Assembly: GCF_002831645.1 (NCBI RefSeq)
Contig: NZ_CP025117.1
Location: 2,557,001 to 2,621,000 of the forward strand
Direction of reading: 5' to 3'
From: Olleya sp. Bg11-27
GTDB taxonomy: Bacteria; Bacteroidota; Bacteroidia; Flavobacteriales; Flavobacteriaceae
DNA: 64,000 nucleotides
Of this stretch, positions 12,601 through 20,542 are shown in pieces. The notes under the pieces are model-generated. The model searched no databases and was not told the origin of the DNA. It worked only from the letters and a program-made list of their open reading frames with translations. A program made the position numbers and the translations under genes. The stretch's first letter is position 1. The number at the start of each line of letters is the position of its first letter.

Positions 12601-14827
12601 TAACATTGGCATTACCACAATTATCTGTAGCGGTTAATATTGCAGCATCAGGAATAGCATCAAAATCGACGGTGCCATTTGCTGGTAAGGGGGCAACAAA
12701 ACTAGGAGGAGTTGTGTCCGATACAGTAATTGTTTGCATTTGTGTTACTGATGCGTTTCCGCACTCATCAACTAATGACCATGTACGATTAATAACAAAA
12801 GTACCTGGGCAAGTGCCGTCTATAATGTTATCTGTAAATGTAGCATTTAAAGTTGTTGAGCAATTATCGGCTTCATCAGTTACCTCTCCCGTTATAGTTG
12901 TTGAAGCATCATAATTACAAGAAGAATCTGTGAAGATTTCAGTGTTTTCAGGAGCTGTAAAGGTTGGGGGTGTAGTATCAGTTACAGTAATTGTTTGAAC
13001 GTAGTTTGCAATTGTTCTTCCACATGAATCAGTAAAATTCCATGTATTGGTATAAGTTCCGTTTGATGGACAATTATTTGAAGCTACAAAATCTCCAGAT
13101 GTTTTAACCAAAGTCAACCCACTACAGGAAGCTATAGGAGCTAAAGATTGTGCACTAATTAAACCTGTAGCATCAGTACAACTGATATCTCTATCAAGCG
13201 CTTCAGGTAAAGTTACCCAAGTAGCAGCAGGTGGAGCATTAACAGTAACAGGAGTTGCTAATGAATTCCCTATGCCACAACTATCAAAACTATTAGAACT
13301 ATTGTTTGAAAAATCTTTAATGTTTAGTTCTCCCGTATATGTAGCTGTTAATATTGAATTTAATACGTCTGAACATTGATTTGTTAAATAATAACAACTC
13401 ACATTGATTGTCGAATTATAAGATAATGTTAGACTTTCTCCGGATAGTAATATTCCATTAGGAACATTAAAAATTAGTACTCTTGTGCTATTGTTATAAT
13501 TATAAGTTATTCCAGAAGGTAAACCTGTTATAGGTAACACTAGTTCAGAACCTAAAGGTATTACAGTAGAAAGTACTACGTTATCAGCATTGTCATTTCC
13601 TATATTTGTTATAGTTGCAGAGTAAGTTACCGTTTCCGGAGTGTCACTAGGAGTTATAGCTGCAGGTGTTGCTGTAAAAATTGTTTCTAAATTTGGTTGG
13701 TAGACTTCAACAGAAAAACCTAAAACAAATAGACCATAGGTTTCTTGATTAGAAGTTAATCTAAAAGTTGCAGATGTTTGGTTATTAGTTAGAATAGTAT
13801 TTCCATTATTAGATAAAGGAAAAACAGCAGCATCAAATCCTAAGGTGTTTAAACTTGCAGGATTTCTATCAGTAAAATTATTCGCACCATTGCTTGGTCC
13901 TACTGTAATTCTACTATTAAAAAAATTATTTTCACTTCTTAATGGGGCATCAACATCTACAAAATTATTTGAAGCATTTAATATTTGTAATCGGTCTCCT
14001 GATAAAGAGCGATCTCCTTCTAAAGCTCCAATTACTATATCTGCTTTTACTTTACCGTTGGGTACGGTTTGAAAGCCTGAAAAGTTGACATTAAAATTAT
14101 TTTGAGCGCTAGTAACATTTGCATAACCATCAAATAATGTTATATTTTTTGTTTTTAATTTATCACTCTTATAAACCATTATGATTTGCCAACCACCAGA
14201 GGTACCAGTATTTGTGTTACCATGTGATACTAAATAACCAGTTCTAGCTTCAATATTGGCTACTTGATATTTACCAAAAGGATCGGCTAAATTTTTAACT
14301 GTACTTGTTATGTCTTTGACACAAACGTATGGATCGTTATTTAAATGTGGGTTTTCATTTCGACCTCTATAGATAACATCGTCAGCAATTATTGTAGTAT
14401 ATACAGTTTCACCAGGAAGCATTAATTTTACATTATTGTAATTCCAGTTTGGTTCGTTTTCCGACTCAACGCCAGCTGTGTTTATACCTTTATCTGCTGC
14501 CGCCCAATATAGTAATACTTTGTCAACCTCTAAACACGAATCATTAGGTCTAGGATTTACAAGATTGGCACTACTAGAGTTAAAAGTACTATTGTCATTG
14601 TCTATGTCAACATAAACGTTATTAGTAAAATCGTGATTATCCTGTTCTCCTTGATAGTCGGTAGTCGCAGTTCTAGATAGAGCATTATTGGCAACCATAG
14701 TTATCTCTCCTGTTAAAGTCGAATTATAACGAGGAGTAAATGCTTTTTTTACTTGAGCTTTAGCTATAAAACCAAATAAAAGGAACACTATATATAGACC
14801 CTTTTGTAATTTATTTATTTTCAACAT
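3674..14827 (-). CDS. Giant repeat adhesin secreted by the type IX system (3717 residues)
   Basis: The signal peptide ends near IAKAQ (residue 25). An N-terminal module reaches about residue 370, then a DUF11-like repeat about 380-510. HYR/Ig-like modules follow at about 545-780 (DTTPPTFTAP, DTTPPSFVAP), and SprB-like repeats at about 785-1330 (GTEPYMYVW, AGAYSVTITDDNGC). Tandem cadherin/Ig-like modules cover about 1335-1920 (GNVLTNDEDFEGD, FTYTICDD). A long run of 131-residue DUF11/DUF7507-type repeats lies at about 1920-3355, then more HYR-like modules, and a gliding-motility-type C-terminal domain from about 3615 (KISKAVTPNGDNYNEFF, IFNRFGDIVYES). That last domain is a type IX secretion signal. 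The protein is expected on the cell surface in adhesion or gliding, exported with the two downstream genes. Aspartate-rich loops such as DFDPDGDTI suggest calcium binding. The repeat DNA is so uniform that copy number may be mis-assembled. Confidence 0.92.
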   Translation of the reverse strand: MLKINKLQKGLYIVFLLFGFIAKAQVKKAFTPRYNSTLTGEITMVANNALSRTATTDYQGEQDNHDFTNNVYVDIDNDNSTFNSSSANLVNPRPNDSCLEVDKVLLYWAAADKGINTAGVESENEPNWNYNNVKLMLPGETVYTTIIADDVIYRGRNENPHLNNDPYVCVKDITSTVKNLADPFGKYQVANIEARTGYLVSHGNTNTGTSGGWQIIMVYKSDKLKTKNITLFDGYANVTSAQNNFNVNFSGFQTVPNGKVKADIVIGALEGDRSLSGDRLQILNASNNFVDVDAPLRSENNFFNSRITVGPSNGANNFTDRNPASLNTLGFDAAVFPLSNNGNTILTNNQTSATFRLTSNQETYGLFVLGFSVEVYQPNLETIFTATPAAITPSDTPETVTYSATITNIGNDNADNVVLSTVIPLGSELVLPITGLPSGITYNYNNSTRVLIFNVPNGILLSGESLTLSYNSTINVSCYYLTNQCSDVLNSILTATYTGELNIKDFSNNSSNSFDSCGIGNSLATPVTVNAPPAATWVTLPEALDRDISCTDATGLISAQSLAPIASCSGLTLVKTSGDFVASNNCPSNGTYTNTWNFTDSCGRTIANYVQTITVTDTTPPTFTAPENTEIFTDSSCNYDASTTITGEVTDEADNCSTTLNATFTDNIIDGTCPGTFVINRTWSLVDECGNASVTQMQTITVSDTTPPSFVAPLPANGTVDFDAIPDAAILTATDNCGNANVTFNESTTGDICTGAITITRTWIATDECNLTTEHTQILTVTQALLTASITTVTNVACNSDATGSIDIAISGGTEPYMYVWNDVNNSTNQDLSNVIAGAYSVTITDDNGCTTNIGATISEPSSPLSLNITKVDATTAQGCANGEATAIVSGGTTDYTYQWSSSAGNATTALVTGLSDGTHSVTITDGNNCTITQSIVIECVNTCDAEIDITNITDVLCTGDTTGAGTVTANSDANPSATFTFTWSSGQVNTGVTSSTLENLTAGVYSVSVTIDGTVCQAVEETISITEPSNALDVTATTTDELGPATNDGTATAVVTGGVEPYTYSWSPGGESTNVITGLSAGDYTITITDANDCKDSTTVTVNPGSCNNLSVTGTSSPAICFGESNGSVAATVTGGSGSFTYAWDTISNTTTSVSNLSAGDYTITVTDAITSCTTSTTITINEPNILSSAIAVSNILCKDDATGSLDLAVNGGNGGYTFLWNNGETTEDLINVVAGTYSVTITDSEGCQSTNSATIIEPTTNVSLTITTQSDIICEGLGTIIAEGAGGISPYSYSIDGGTNYQTSGTFSNLPEANYTITVIDANGCGTTISTNILINCTDAITDINNTFQDEEVSGNVLTNDEDFEGDNQTVTANTNPANGTVTIDAAGNYTYTPNAGFTGEDTFTYTICDDGSPQACDTATVYIEVLPVSGPGNEAPIANADTATTPEGTPINIPVISNDFDPDGDTITVTNTTTPDNGTVTVDPTGVITYTPNDGFTGEDTFTYTICDDANPALCDTATVTVTVQPTDTPNTTNANDDAYTTTPGADVTQNVLVNDNDIEGDDQTVTTNTNPTNGTVTIDSNGNFTYTPNSGFNGTDSFTYTICDDNTDQACDTATVYITIGGIANTTDAIADINNTFQDEEVSGNVLTNDEDFEGDNQTVTANTNPANGTVTIDAAGNYTYTPNAGFTGEDTFTYTICDDGSPQACDTATVYIEVLPVSGPGNEAPIANADTATTPEGTPINIPVISNDFDPDGDTITVTNTTTPDNGTVTVDPTGVITYTPNDGFTGEDTFTYTICDDANPALCDTATVTVTVQPTDTPNTTNANDDAYFTTPTSPLTANVLVNDNDIEGNNQTVTDNTNPTNGTVTISPNGDFTYTPNPGFSGTDSFTYTICDDNTDQACDTATVYITINGIAGLNVVKAAFNANGNLCIVAGDLVTYTFTVTNPGDLLINSITITDTLLGGDITADVTLTGDTNNDGLLDPSETWVYTAPNYTVTQENVDTGIITNSVTVTGLEPDGTTSIQATDTYVIDENNTDLTFCTPTNGLNIVKSAAIANGEACLVLGSEVTYTFTVTNTGTVSINTVTITDALLGGAITADLVLAGDTNTNGVIEPTETWIYTANNYTVTQADVDAGSITNTVTVDGIEILGNTDVTATDTYVIDQNNTEVTFCTPTNGLNIVKSAAIANGEACLVLGSEVTYTFTVTNTGTVSINTVTITDALLGGAITADLILAGDTNTNGMIEPTETWIYTANNYTVTQADVDAGIITNTVTVDGIEILGNTDVTATDTYVIDENNTEVTFCTPTNGLNIVKSAAIANGEACLVLGSEVTYTFTVTNTGTVSINTVTITDALLGGAITADLVLAGDTNTNGVIEPTETWIYTANNYTVTQADVDAGSITNTVTVDGIEILGNTDVTATDTYVIDQNNTEVTFCTPTNGLNIVKSAAIANGEACLVLGSEVTYTFTVTNTGTVSVNSITITDALLGGAITADLVLAGDTNTNGVIEPTETWIYTANNYTVTQADVDAGMITNTVTVDGIEILGNTDVTATDTYVIDQNNTEVTFCTPTNGLNIVKSAAIANGEACLVLGSEVTYTFTVTNTGTVSINTVTITDALLGGAITADLVLAGDTNTNGVIEPTETWIYTANNYTVTQADVDAGMITNTVTVDGIEILGNTDVTATDTYVIDQNNTEVTFCTPTNGLNIVKSAAIANGEACLVLGSEVTYTFTVTNTGTVSINTVTITDALLGGAITADLVLAGDTNTNGVIEPTETWIYTANNYTVTQADVDAGMITNTVTVDGIEILGNTDVTATDTYVIDQNNTEVTFCTPTNGLNIVKSAAIANGEACLVLGSEVTYTFTVTNTGTVSINTVTITDALLGGAITADLVLAGDTNSNGVIEPTETWIYTANNYTVTQADVDAGSITNTVTVDGIEILGNTDVTATDTYVIDQNNTDLTFCTPTNGLNIVKSAAIANGEACLVLGSEVTYTFTVTNTGTVSINTVTITDALLGGAITADLVLAGDTNTNGVIEPTETWIYTANNYTVTQADVDAGSITNTVTVDGIEILGNTDVTATDTYVIDQNNTEVTFCTPTNGLNIVKSAAIANGEACLVLGSEVTYTFTVTNTGTVSINTVTITDALLGGAITADLVLAGDTNTNGVIEPTETWIYTANNYTVTQADVDAGMITNTVTVDGIEILGNTDVTATDTYVIDQNNTEVTFCTPTAIIDIIKTGVFNNDNSNDCTEVDETITYTFTVTNPGTLSLENIIITDPLLDNAATPVSVTYVSGDANNNNILESTETWIYTASYLVTQLNIDATEVVNTATVTATAILNGEIATATGQTTTDLIEDTTPPNVSTCSVLDETIECDGENNNLLAEIWNEANITALENCATDACDNTFTVTSNYNFTNLVSTCGASGTIEVIYTLTDTTGNASTFTATISIVDTTGPALAIPLDLPSSVTCSNVPEIPELVFDDNCSITDVQVVFEETTTFTGSEEVYDVTWTWIATDNCGNDTVITHTINVTTENFITPLTADRCTEDGLLDLYEFLPADADTDIEWDVVTDGITIVDGIFDPLEIAVGDYVFTYTSLNNGCLNTYELTISINDDCIVLPCGEDDLKISKAVTPNGDNYNEFFTVGGLNECGYIIDLKIFNRFGDIVYESRDYQNDWNGQSPSGSVGSAGRLPNGTFYYVINILDSGIKPLAGPIYLGTK
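5157..8693 (-). repeat. Nine tandem 393-bp repeats inside the adhesin gene
   Basis: Nine consecutive units begin at about 5157, 5550, 5943, 6336, 6729, 7122, 7515, 7908 and 8301, an exact 393-base (131-codon) period. Units differ by only a few bases, so their proteins differ at a handful of sites, for example DAGS/DAGM/DAGI before ITNTV and NTNG/NSNG. One clearly diverged unit flanks the array on each side (about 4760-5156 and 8694-9080). The near identity of the inner nine points to recent expansion or gene conversion. Confidence 0.95.
9330..10810 (-). repeat. Duplicated 608-bp block inside the adhesin gene
   Basis: The segments 9330-9937 and 10203-10810 are almost identical (only a few base differences seen, for example TTATCACC versus TTATCGCC). 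Their offset is 873 bases, or 291 codons, so the frame is kept. Each block encodes two cadherin/Ig-like modules; a more diverged third module separates them. Confidence 0.88.
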
Positions 14828-15210
14828 CTTTAAAAATTAGATAGTTTAATATTTTTAAGCCAAATAAAATACACGCACAAATCCTTTTGACATTAAAAGG
14901 GTATAATAAAGATTAAATAATAAAAGAGAATTTAATATTCTCTGGTATATAAATACCTTTACTGCATTATGTTTCTATTCAACTAAGTATCTTAGTTAAA
15001 ATATGCTATAGTTTAAGGGAGATTATCACAAAGTGATTATTGAAAGTATTCTGTAATTTTAATAGGTTTTGAATAAAAGTTAATTAATAGCTCTACAAAA
15101 GAATGGTGATTTGTGTTGCAAATCAAAAAAATATGTCATAGAACATATAAAAACGATAAAAGGTATTTTGCCTTTTTTTAAACGGTTATAACAACACTTA
15201 AACGATAGGT
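14828..15210. other. Divergent intergenic region between adhesin and polyphosphate genes
   Basis: This 383-base AT-rich gap must hold the promoters for the minus-strand adhesin operon and the plus-strand phosphatase operon. I see no coding ORF. A short hairpin AAAGG-TATTTTG-CCTTT followed by a T-run (about 15158-15180) ends about 31 bases before the plus-strand start. It could be an attenuator or the end of a small RNA, but the stem is weak. No clear TAnnTTTG box was found. Confidence 0.45.
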
Positions 15211-15699
15211 ATGAATAAAATAATACAATTTATTAGACACGCTAAATCTTCATGGGAAAGTAATGTTGAAGATCACGATCGTCCTTTGAAAAAAAGAGGA
15301 ATTAAAGATGCTATTTTAGTTTCTAACCACTTAAAAGTTAATTTTTTAAATCCTGACCTTATTTTTTGTAGCACTTCTGAAAGAACAAGGTTAACTGCCA
15401 TGCTATTCGTCGAGGTTTTAGATTTAAAACACATCAAATTTGAGCCCAAAAAAGAACTTTATGACTTTTCTGGAGCCTCAATTTTAGGCGCAATTTTATC
15501 TTGTGATGATTCCGTGAATGTTTTGATGGTATATGGGCATAATTTTGCGTTAACGGATTTGTGTAATTTATTTGGAAACATAGTTATTGACAACCTTACT
15601 ACTTCTGGATTTGTACAAATAGAATTTGCCCAAAATACATGGAGAAATATAAAAAATGGAAAAACAACAAAAATTGTATTTCCAAAACATTTAAAATAG
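15211..15699 (+). CDS. SixA-like histidine phosphatase
   Basis: The protein has 162 residues, typical of the short SixA branch of the histidine phosphatase superfamily. The catalytic motif near the N-terminus is FIRHAKSSW (Arg9-His10), followed by HDRPLKKRG, SERTRLTA and, later, VYGHNFALTDL with the second histidine. SixA in other bacteria removes phosphate from phosphohistidine proteins; a small-molecule substrate is equally possible. It lies 41 bases before ppk1 on the same strand and is probably cotranscribed with the polyphosphate genes, a common Flavobacteriaceae arrangement. Confidence 0.85.
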   Translation: MNKIIQFIRHAKSSWESNVEDHDRPLKKRGIKDAILVSNHLKVNFLNPDLIFCSTSERTRLTAMLFVEVLDLKHIKFEPKKELYDFSGASILGAILSCDDSVNVLMVYGHNFALTDLCNLFGNIVIDNLTTSGFVQIEFAQNTWRNIKNGKTTKIVFPKHLK

Positions 15700-15740
15700 A
15701 CAATCTAATTAGATATATTTGTGGTAAATATTGCATTTAA

Positions 15741-17801
15741 ATGACTAATCATATTATCGATAATAAATACATCAATAGGGAATTAAGTTGGTTACAATTT
15801 AATCACCGAGTATTGCAAGAGGCTGCAGATGAAACTGTTCCACTAATAGAGAGACTGCGTTTTTTAGGGATTTTTTCAAATAATTTGGACGAATTTTTTA
15901 AGGTACGTTATGCAACCGTAAAACGAATTGATTATGCTGGTAAGGCTGGTAAAAGCCAACTTGGAGGTATAAAAGCTTCAGAGTTATTGGAAATTATTAC
16001 CAATATTGTAATCAAGCATCAAACAGAAAGTTTAAAAATTTTAAGTGATATTCAGAAAAAGTTAGAAGCAGAAAATATTTTCATATTGCGAGAGGCAAAA
16101 ATCACTAAATCTCAAAAACAATATCTTAGAAAGTACTTTTTAGATAAAGTGAGCCCTGCACTTGTAACTATAGTTTTAAATTCAGAAATTAAGTTGCCTA
16201 ATCTTAAAGATAGTGCCGCTTATTTAGCTGTTAATATGCACATGGCAGATAGTACTAACCAATATGCTTTAATAGAAATTTCTAAAAACATGGATCGTTT
16301 TATTGTCTTACCAAAAGATGGAGAGACTGATAATATTATTATGTTAGACGATTTATTACGTTTATTTTTAAGTGATATTTTTAACATTTTTGATTACACC
16401 AAAATAACGGCTCACATGATTAAAATCACTAGAGATGCCGAGTTGGATCTGGATAGTGATTTAACTAAAAGCTTCATGGAAAAAATGAGCGATAGTGTAA
16501 AGGATAGACAGGATGGAGAGCCTGTTAGATTTGTTTACGATAAAACTATTGATAAATCCACTTTAGCATTTTTAATGGATAAAATGGGTATTGACAATAC
16601 TGATAGTATTATACCGGGTGGACGTTACCATAATCGAAGAGATTATATGGGCTTTCCTAGCTTGGGACGTACGGATTTATTATATGATAAAATAATACCA
16701 TTACAAGTTAAAGGATTGAGTTTACAAGGTAGTATTTTTGAAGCGATAGCTAAGAAGGATTTTTTGTTATATGCACCTTATAATACATTTTCTTATGTTG
16801 TTAAATTTTTACGAGAAGCAGCCATAGATCCAAAAGTAAAAACGATAAAAATTACTATTTACAGACTCGCTCAGATATCTCATGTGGCTAGTTCTTTAAT
16901 TAATGCTGCAAAAAACGGTAAAAAAGTAACCGTATCGATGGAGATTCAGGCCCGTTTTGATGAAGAGGCTAATATTGCTTACGCAGAACAAATGCAGCGC
17001 GAGGGAGTTAATTTAATTTTTGGAGTACAAGGACTTAAGGTACATAGTAAGATGTGTATTATTGAGCGTGAAGAAGATAAAAAAATAAAGCGTTATGGTT
17101 TTATAAGCACTGGGAACTTTAATGAGTCTACTGCAAAAATATATACTGATTACACTTTATTTACAGCCAATCAGAAAGTGTTGAAAGACGTTAATAAAGT
17201 CTTTAGCTTTTTTGAAGTTAATTATAAAATTTATAGGTTTAAACATATAATTACCTCTCCGCATTATACTAAAAATAAATTTTTCAGATTAATCGATCAG
17301 GAGATTGCTAATGTTAAACAAGGAAATCCGGCCTATTTGAAATTAAAAATGAATAGTATTTCTAGTTATCAAATGATCGATAAACTTTATGAAGCTAGTC
17401 AAGCAGGGGTTAAAATACAGATGATTGTTAGAGGTATTTGTTGTTTAGTTCCTGGTGTAAAAGGGGTTAGTGAAAATATAGAAGTAATTAGTATCGTTGA
17501 TAAATTTTTAGAACATACAAGACTGTATGTTTTTTGTAACAATAACAATCCAAAAGTATATATATCTTCTGCAGATTGGATGACTAGAAATATCGAAAAT
17601 AGGGTAGAAGTAAGTTGCCCAATTTATGAGGAAGATATAAAGGATGAGTTGTTAGATACTTTTGAAATTTGTTGGAAGGATAATGTCAAGGCTAGAATTT
17701 TGAATAAAGCACAAAACAATTCTTATAAAAGAAATGATGCTCCAAAATTTAGATCACAATTTGAAGCTTATAATTATTTAAAAAATAAATTAGATGCTTA
17801 A
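15741..17801 (+). CDS. ppk1: Polyphosphate kinase 1
   Basis: This 686-residue protein has the full PPK1 length and order: an N-terminal helical domain (INRELSWLQFNHRVLQEA), a head domain, and two phospholipase-D-like C-terminal domains. His435 lies in LKVHSKMCII and His592 in FLEHTRLYVF, the same positions as the two catalytic histidines of the E. coli enzyme. KIYTDYTLFT and SADWMTRNIENRVEV are also family signatures. The enzyme reversibly makes polyphosphate from ATP. Its stop overlaps the start of the ppx-like gene by 8 bases, so synthesis and breakdown of polyphosphate are coupled in one operon. Confidence 0.97.
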   Translation: MTNHIIDNKYINRELSWLQFNHRVLQEAADETVPLIERLRFLGIFSNNLDEFFKVRYATVKRIDYAGKAGKSQLGGIKASELLEIITNIVIKHQTESLKILSDIQKKLEAENIFILREAKITKSQKQYLRKYFLDKVSPALVTIVLNSEIKLPNLKDSAAYLAVNMHMADSTNQYALIEISKNMDRFIVLPKDGETDNIIMLDDLLRLFLSDIFNIFDYTKITAHMIKITRDAELDLDSDLTKSFMEKMSDSVKDRQDGEPVRFVYDKTIDKSTLAFLMDKMGIDNTDSIIPGGRYHNRRDYMGFPSLGRTDLLYDKIIPLQVKGLSLQGSIFEAIAKKDFLLYAPYNTFSYVVKFLREAAIDPKVKTIKITIYRLAQISHVASSLINAAKNGKKVTVSMEIQARFDEEANIAYAEQMQREGVNLIFGVQGLKVHSKMCIIEREEDKKIKRYGFISTGNFNESTAKIYTDYTLFTANQKVLKDVNKVFSFFEVNYKIYRFKHIITSPHYTKNKFFRLIDQEIANVKQGNPAYLKLKMNSISSYQMIDKLYEASQAGVKIQMIVRGICCLVPGVKGVSENIEVISIVDKFLEHTRLYVFCNNNNPKVYISSADWMTRNIENRVEVSCPIYEEDIKDELLDTFEICWKDNVKARILNKAQNNSYKRNDAPKFRSQFEAYNYLKNKLDA

Positions 17802-18705
17802 TATTCAAAAATACGCAGCTATTGATATTGGATCTAATGCTGTTAGGCTATTAATATCGAATATTGTTGAAGAAAAGGATAAGCCAACCCGTTTCAAAAA
17901 GAGCTCGTTGGTAAGGGTTCCTGTCAGATTAGGTGCGGATGTGTTTATAAAAGATGAAATTTCAGAACATAATATTCATCGAATGCTTGATACCATTCAA
18001 GCGTTTAAATTATTAATGCAAACACATGGTGTTGTAAAGTATAAAGCATGTGCAACGTCAGCAATGCGCGAAGCTAAAAATGGGTTAGAAGTCGCTAAAT
18101 TAATAAAGAAGAAAACTGGCGTTCAAATTGATGTTATAGAAGGAGAGGAGGAAGCAGCTATTATAGCAGCTACAGATTTACAAACCTATATTGATCCCAA
18201 TAAAACCTATTTATATGTAGATGTAGGTGGAGGAAGTACAGAGTTTTCTGTTATCGATAAAGGTGGGAAAATAGCGTCTAAATCCTTTAAGTTAGGAACT
18301 GTTCGATTATTAAACGATATGGTAAAAAAGGAAGTCTGGTTAGAGCTTGAGACCTGGATAAAAAAACAGACTTCAAGTTATGAAAAAATAGAAGTTATTG
18401 GTTCCGGAGGAAACATAAATAAAATCTTTAAAGTTTCGGGGAAAGCTATAGGTAAACCGTTGTCTTACTTTTATTTAACATCGTATTATAATATGTTACA
18501 AACGTATTCTTATGAAGAACGTATTTCAATATTGGATTTAAATCAAGATAGAGCTGATGTCATTATTCCGGCAACACGTATCTATTTGTCTGCCATGAAA
18601 TGGTGTGGCGCTAAAGATATCTATGTTCCTAAAATTGGACTTGCGGATGGTATCATAAAAAGCATATATAATGATACAGTATCTAGCCATACAAAGTTAA
18701 ATTAA
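17794..18705 (+). CDS. ppx: Ppx/GppA-family exopolyphosphatase
   Basis: The protein has 303 residues, matching the short form of the family with only the two actin-like ATPase-fold domains. The N-terminal phosphate loop AAIDIGSNAVRLLI, the motif ATSAMREAKNG, EGEEEAAI and the second loop YVDVGGGSTEFSV are all present. Such enzymes release phosphate from polyphosphate ends or hydrolyse (p)ppGpp-type guanosine phosphates. The start overlaps ppk1, which supports the polyphosphate role here. Confidence 0.93.
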   Translation: MLNIQKYAAIDIGSNAVRLLISNIVEEKDKPTRFKKSSLVRVPVRLGADVFIKDEISEHNIHRMLDTIQAFKLLMQTHGVVKYKACATSAMREAKNGLEVAKLIKKKTGVQIDVIEGEEEAAIIAATDLQTYIDPNKTYLYVDVGGGSTEFSVIDKGGKIASKSFKLGTVRLLNDMVKKEVWLELETWIKKQTSSYEKIEVIGSGGNINKIFKVSGKAIGKPLSYFYLTSYYNMLQTYSYEERISILDLNQDRADVIIPATRIYLSAMKWCGAKDIYVPKIGLADGIIKSIYNDTVSSHTKLN

Positions 18706-18801
18706 TACATTTTATCTATTTAATGTGTCATATTTATGAAAAAAAGATATCTTTACTTGTGTAATTAAATCATTAAATAAACCAATTAAAGTTTTCAAAA
18801 T

Positions 18802-19338
18802 ATGAAAAAAACTATTTTACTATTAACTTTTGTATTAACCTCTTTTTATGGATTTTCTCAAGACGCTTTATACGGTGTCAGAGCAGGTTATAATATTTCT
18901 AATTTAGATTTTGATCCGAATGTACCGAATGGAGTTGAAAATGCTCACAGAAATGGCTTTTTTATTGGTTTTTTTGGAGAGTATAGTTTGTCTGAATCGT
19001 TTTCATTTGCGCCAGAAGTTCAATTTTCTGCAGAAGGAGCAAAAGATGAAGAATTACGTATTAACTATATTCAAGTACCCCTATTCTTTAAATATAAAAT
19101 CGGAAAATCTTTAGCAATAGGTTTAGGACCTCAAGCAAGTTTAAAAGGCCATTCTTATGAGGATGGATTGAAAAACTTTGGTTTCTCTGCGTTGGGAGGA
19201 TTAGAGTATTTAATCTCAGATGAGTTTTTTATAGATTTTAGATATTCTTATGGTTTATCTAATGTCTTAGATGATAATGCTATTGACTTAGAAGCTAAAA
19301 ATACAAACATGCAAATTGGTGTTGGAGTAAAATTCTAA
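18802..19338 (+). CDS. Small outer-membrane beta-barrel (porin-family) protein
   Basis: This 178-residue protein has a signal peptide ending at YGFSQ (about residue 20). Alternating aromatic strands follow, including YGVRAGYNISNLDF, FAPEVQFSAEGAK, INYIQVPLFFKYKIG and a terminal MQIGVGVKF strand ending in phenylalanine, as expected of outer-membrane barrels. It belongs to the PorT-like/OMP_b-brl group common in Bacteroidetes; the cargo is unknown. It is separated from the ppx gene by 96 bases. Confidence 0.85.
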   Translation: MKKTILLLTFVLTSFYGFSQDALYGVRAGYNISNLDFDPNVPNGVENAHRNGFFIGFFGEYSLSESFSFAPEVQFSAEGAKDEELRINYIQVPLFFKYKIGKSLAIGLGPQASLKGHSYEDGLKNFGFSALGGLEYLISDEFFIDFRYSYGLSNVLDDNAIDLEAKNTNMQIGVGVKF

Positions 19339-19353
19339 ATAAAAATTATAAAT

Positions 19354-19395
19354 AAAAAAAAAGCCAATTCTAATTTAGAATTGGCTTTTTTTTGG
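19354..19395 (+). terminator. Bidirectional terminator between barrel protein and miaE
   Basis: The stem GCCAATTCTA / TAGAATTGGC with a short loop is flanked by an A-run and a T-run. It sits between two convergent genes and can serve both. Confidence 0.85.
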
Positions 19396-19404
19396 GGTTC
19401 AATA

Positions 19405-19986
19405 TTAACCGTGTATTGTTTCTCTTTTACTTAGGTTTTGCATGATTTGAGCTTCATACTCTAATAAGTCGTTCCATTTTTTATCGACTTCAGTTCTGTC
19501 TCCATATTGTCTAGCAAATCCTAAAAACATAGTGTAGTGGTTTGCTTCACTAACCATAAGGTTACGGTAAAACTCAGCTAAGGATTTGTCTTCTAACTCT
19601 TCCGATAACAATCTAAAACGTTCGCAGCTTCTAGCTTCAATTAAAGCAGCATATAGAAGTCTGTGTACTAATTGTGTGGTTCTACTACCTCCTTTAGGAA
19701 AAAACGTTATTAACTGTAATACGTAATCATCTTTTCTATCTCGACCTAAAACCCAACCATTTTTAAGAATTAAATCATGAACCATTTTGAAATGGCTAAT
19801 TTCTTCTTTTACTAAAGCAACCATTTCTTGAACTAAATCTGTATATTCAGGAAAACCTACAATTAATGATATGGCTGTACTCGTTGCTTTTTGCTCGCAA
19901 TAAGCATGATCTGTTAGTATTTCTTCTATATTTTTTTCTACTATATTTACCCAACGTGGATCTGTTGGTAATTTAAGTCCCAGCAT
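19405..19986 (-). CDS. miaE: tRNA-(ms2io6A)-hydroxylase
   Basis: This 193-residue, all-helical protein is a ferritin-like di-iron enzyme. Iron ligands are visible as E in AYCEQKATSTA, the pair EEISHFKMVHD, E in IEARSCERFRLL, and E..H in SEANHYTMFLGFA. MiaE hydroxylates the isopentenyl group of ms2i6A at position 37 of tRNAs reading UNN codons and needs oxygen. The gene lies 17 bases from a lipoprotein gene and is probably the end of the dnaX transcript. Confidence 0.93.
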   Translation of the reverse strand: MLGLKLPTDPRWVNIVEKNIEEILTDHAYCEQKATSTAISLIVGFPEYTDLVQEMVALVKEEISHFKMVHDLILKNGWVLGRDRKDDYVLQLITFFPKGGSRTTQLVHRLLYAALIEARSCERFRLLSEELEDKSLAEFYRNLMVSEANHYTMFLGFARQYGDRTEVDKKWNDLLEYEAQIMQNLSKRETIHG

Positions 19987-20003
19987 GTCTTGTGTGTTAA
20001 AAA

Positions 20004-20540
20004 TTAACTCTGTTTTGTTATATTATATAGGCCATTAGCATCAATAACTATATTAAAAATTGCACAATTTGCCGCTCTAGGAATGCATAGTGACGCAATT
20101 AAATGGACTGTATTGGTTTCTAGAGATTTTACTTGATCTATATAAATCTCATTATTTATGTAATCTGAGGTTTGTAAGGACAGAAAATCATCATTTATAA
20201 CTTGTTCAAAGATTTGTTTGTCATCTTTAAAAACTTCGATTTCAGATATAAACTTTCTGAAATAATGTTTATTTATAATGGATTCATTTTTAGAAGTTTG
20301 TAATACCGAATGCTGCATGTCGGAATAGTTCTTGATTGAAATTCTAAATCCATTGCTAAGGATTGTATCTGTTTTTACCTCGGTATATTCTTTAGGGAAA
20401 TATTGTATATTCTCAGAAAAGGAATCTAACAGTTTGTTTTCAAGTAATACTTGTCGAGGTGTTTTATTTATACGGTCACGACCGTCACAACTTAAGAAAG
20501 CAATTAGAATACCTAAAATTAAAAGTGTGAATTTATTCAT
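20004..20540 (-). CDS. Hypothetical lipoprotein
   Basis: The 178-residue protein starts with a lipoprotein signal: hydrophobic LLILGILIAFL followed by the lipobox LSC (Cys19). The rest is soluble and mixed alpha/beta, with no motif I recognise; a CIPRAANCAIFNI segment near the end has a cysteine pair that may form a disulphide. The gene is 2 bases downstream of dnaX and 17 bases upstream of miaE, so it is probably cotranscribed with both. Confidence 0.7.
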   Translation of the reverse strand: MNKFTLLILGILIAFLSCDGRDRINKTPRQVLLENKLLDSFSENIQYFPKEYTEVKTDTILSNGFRISIKNYSDMQHSVLQTSKNESIINKHYFRKFISEIEVFKDDKQIFEQVINDDFLSLQTSDYINNEIYIDQVKSLETNTVHLIASLCIPRAANCAIFNIVIDANGLYNITKQS

Positions 20541-20542
20541 GA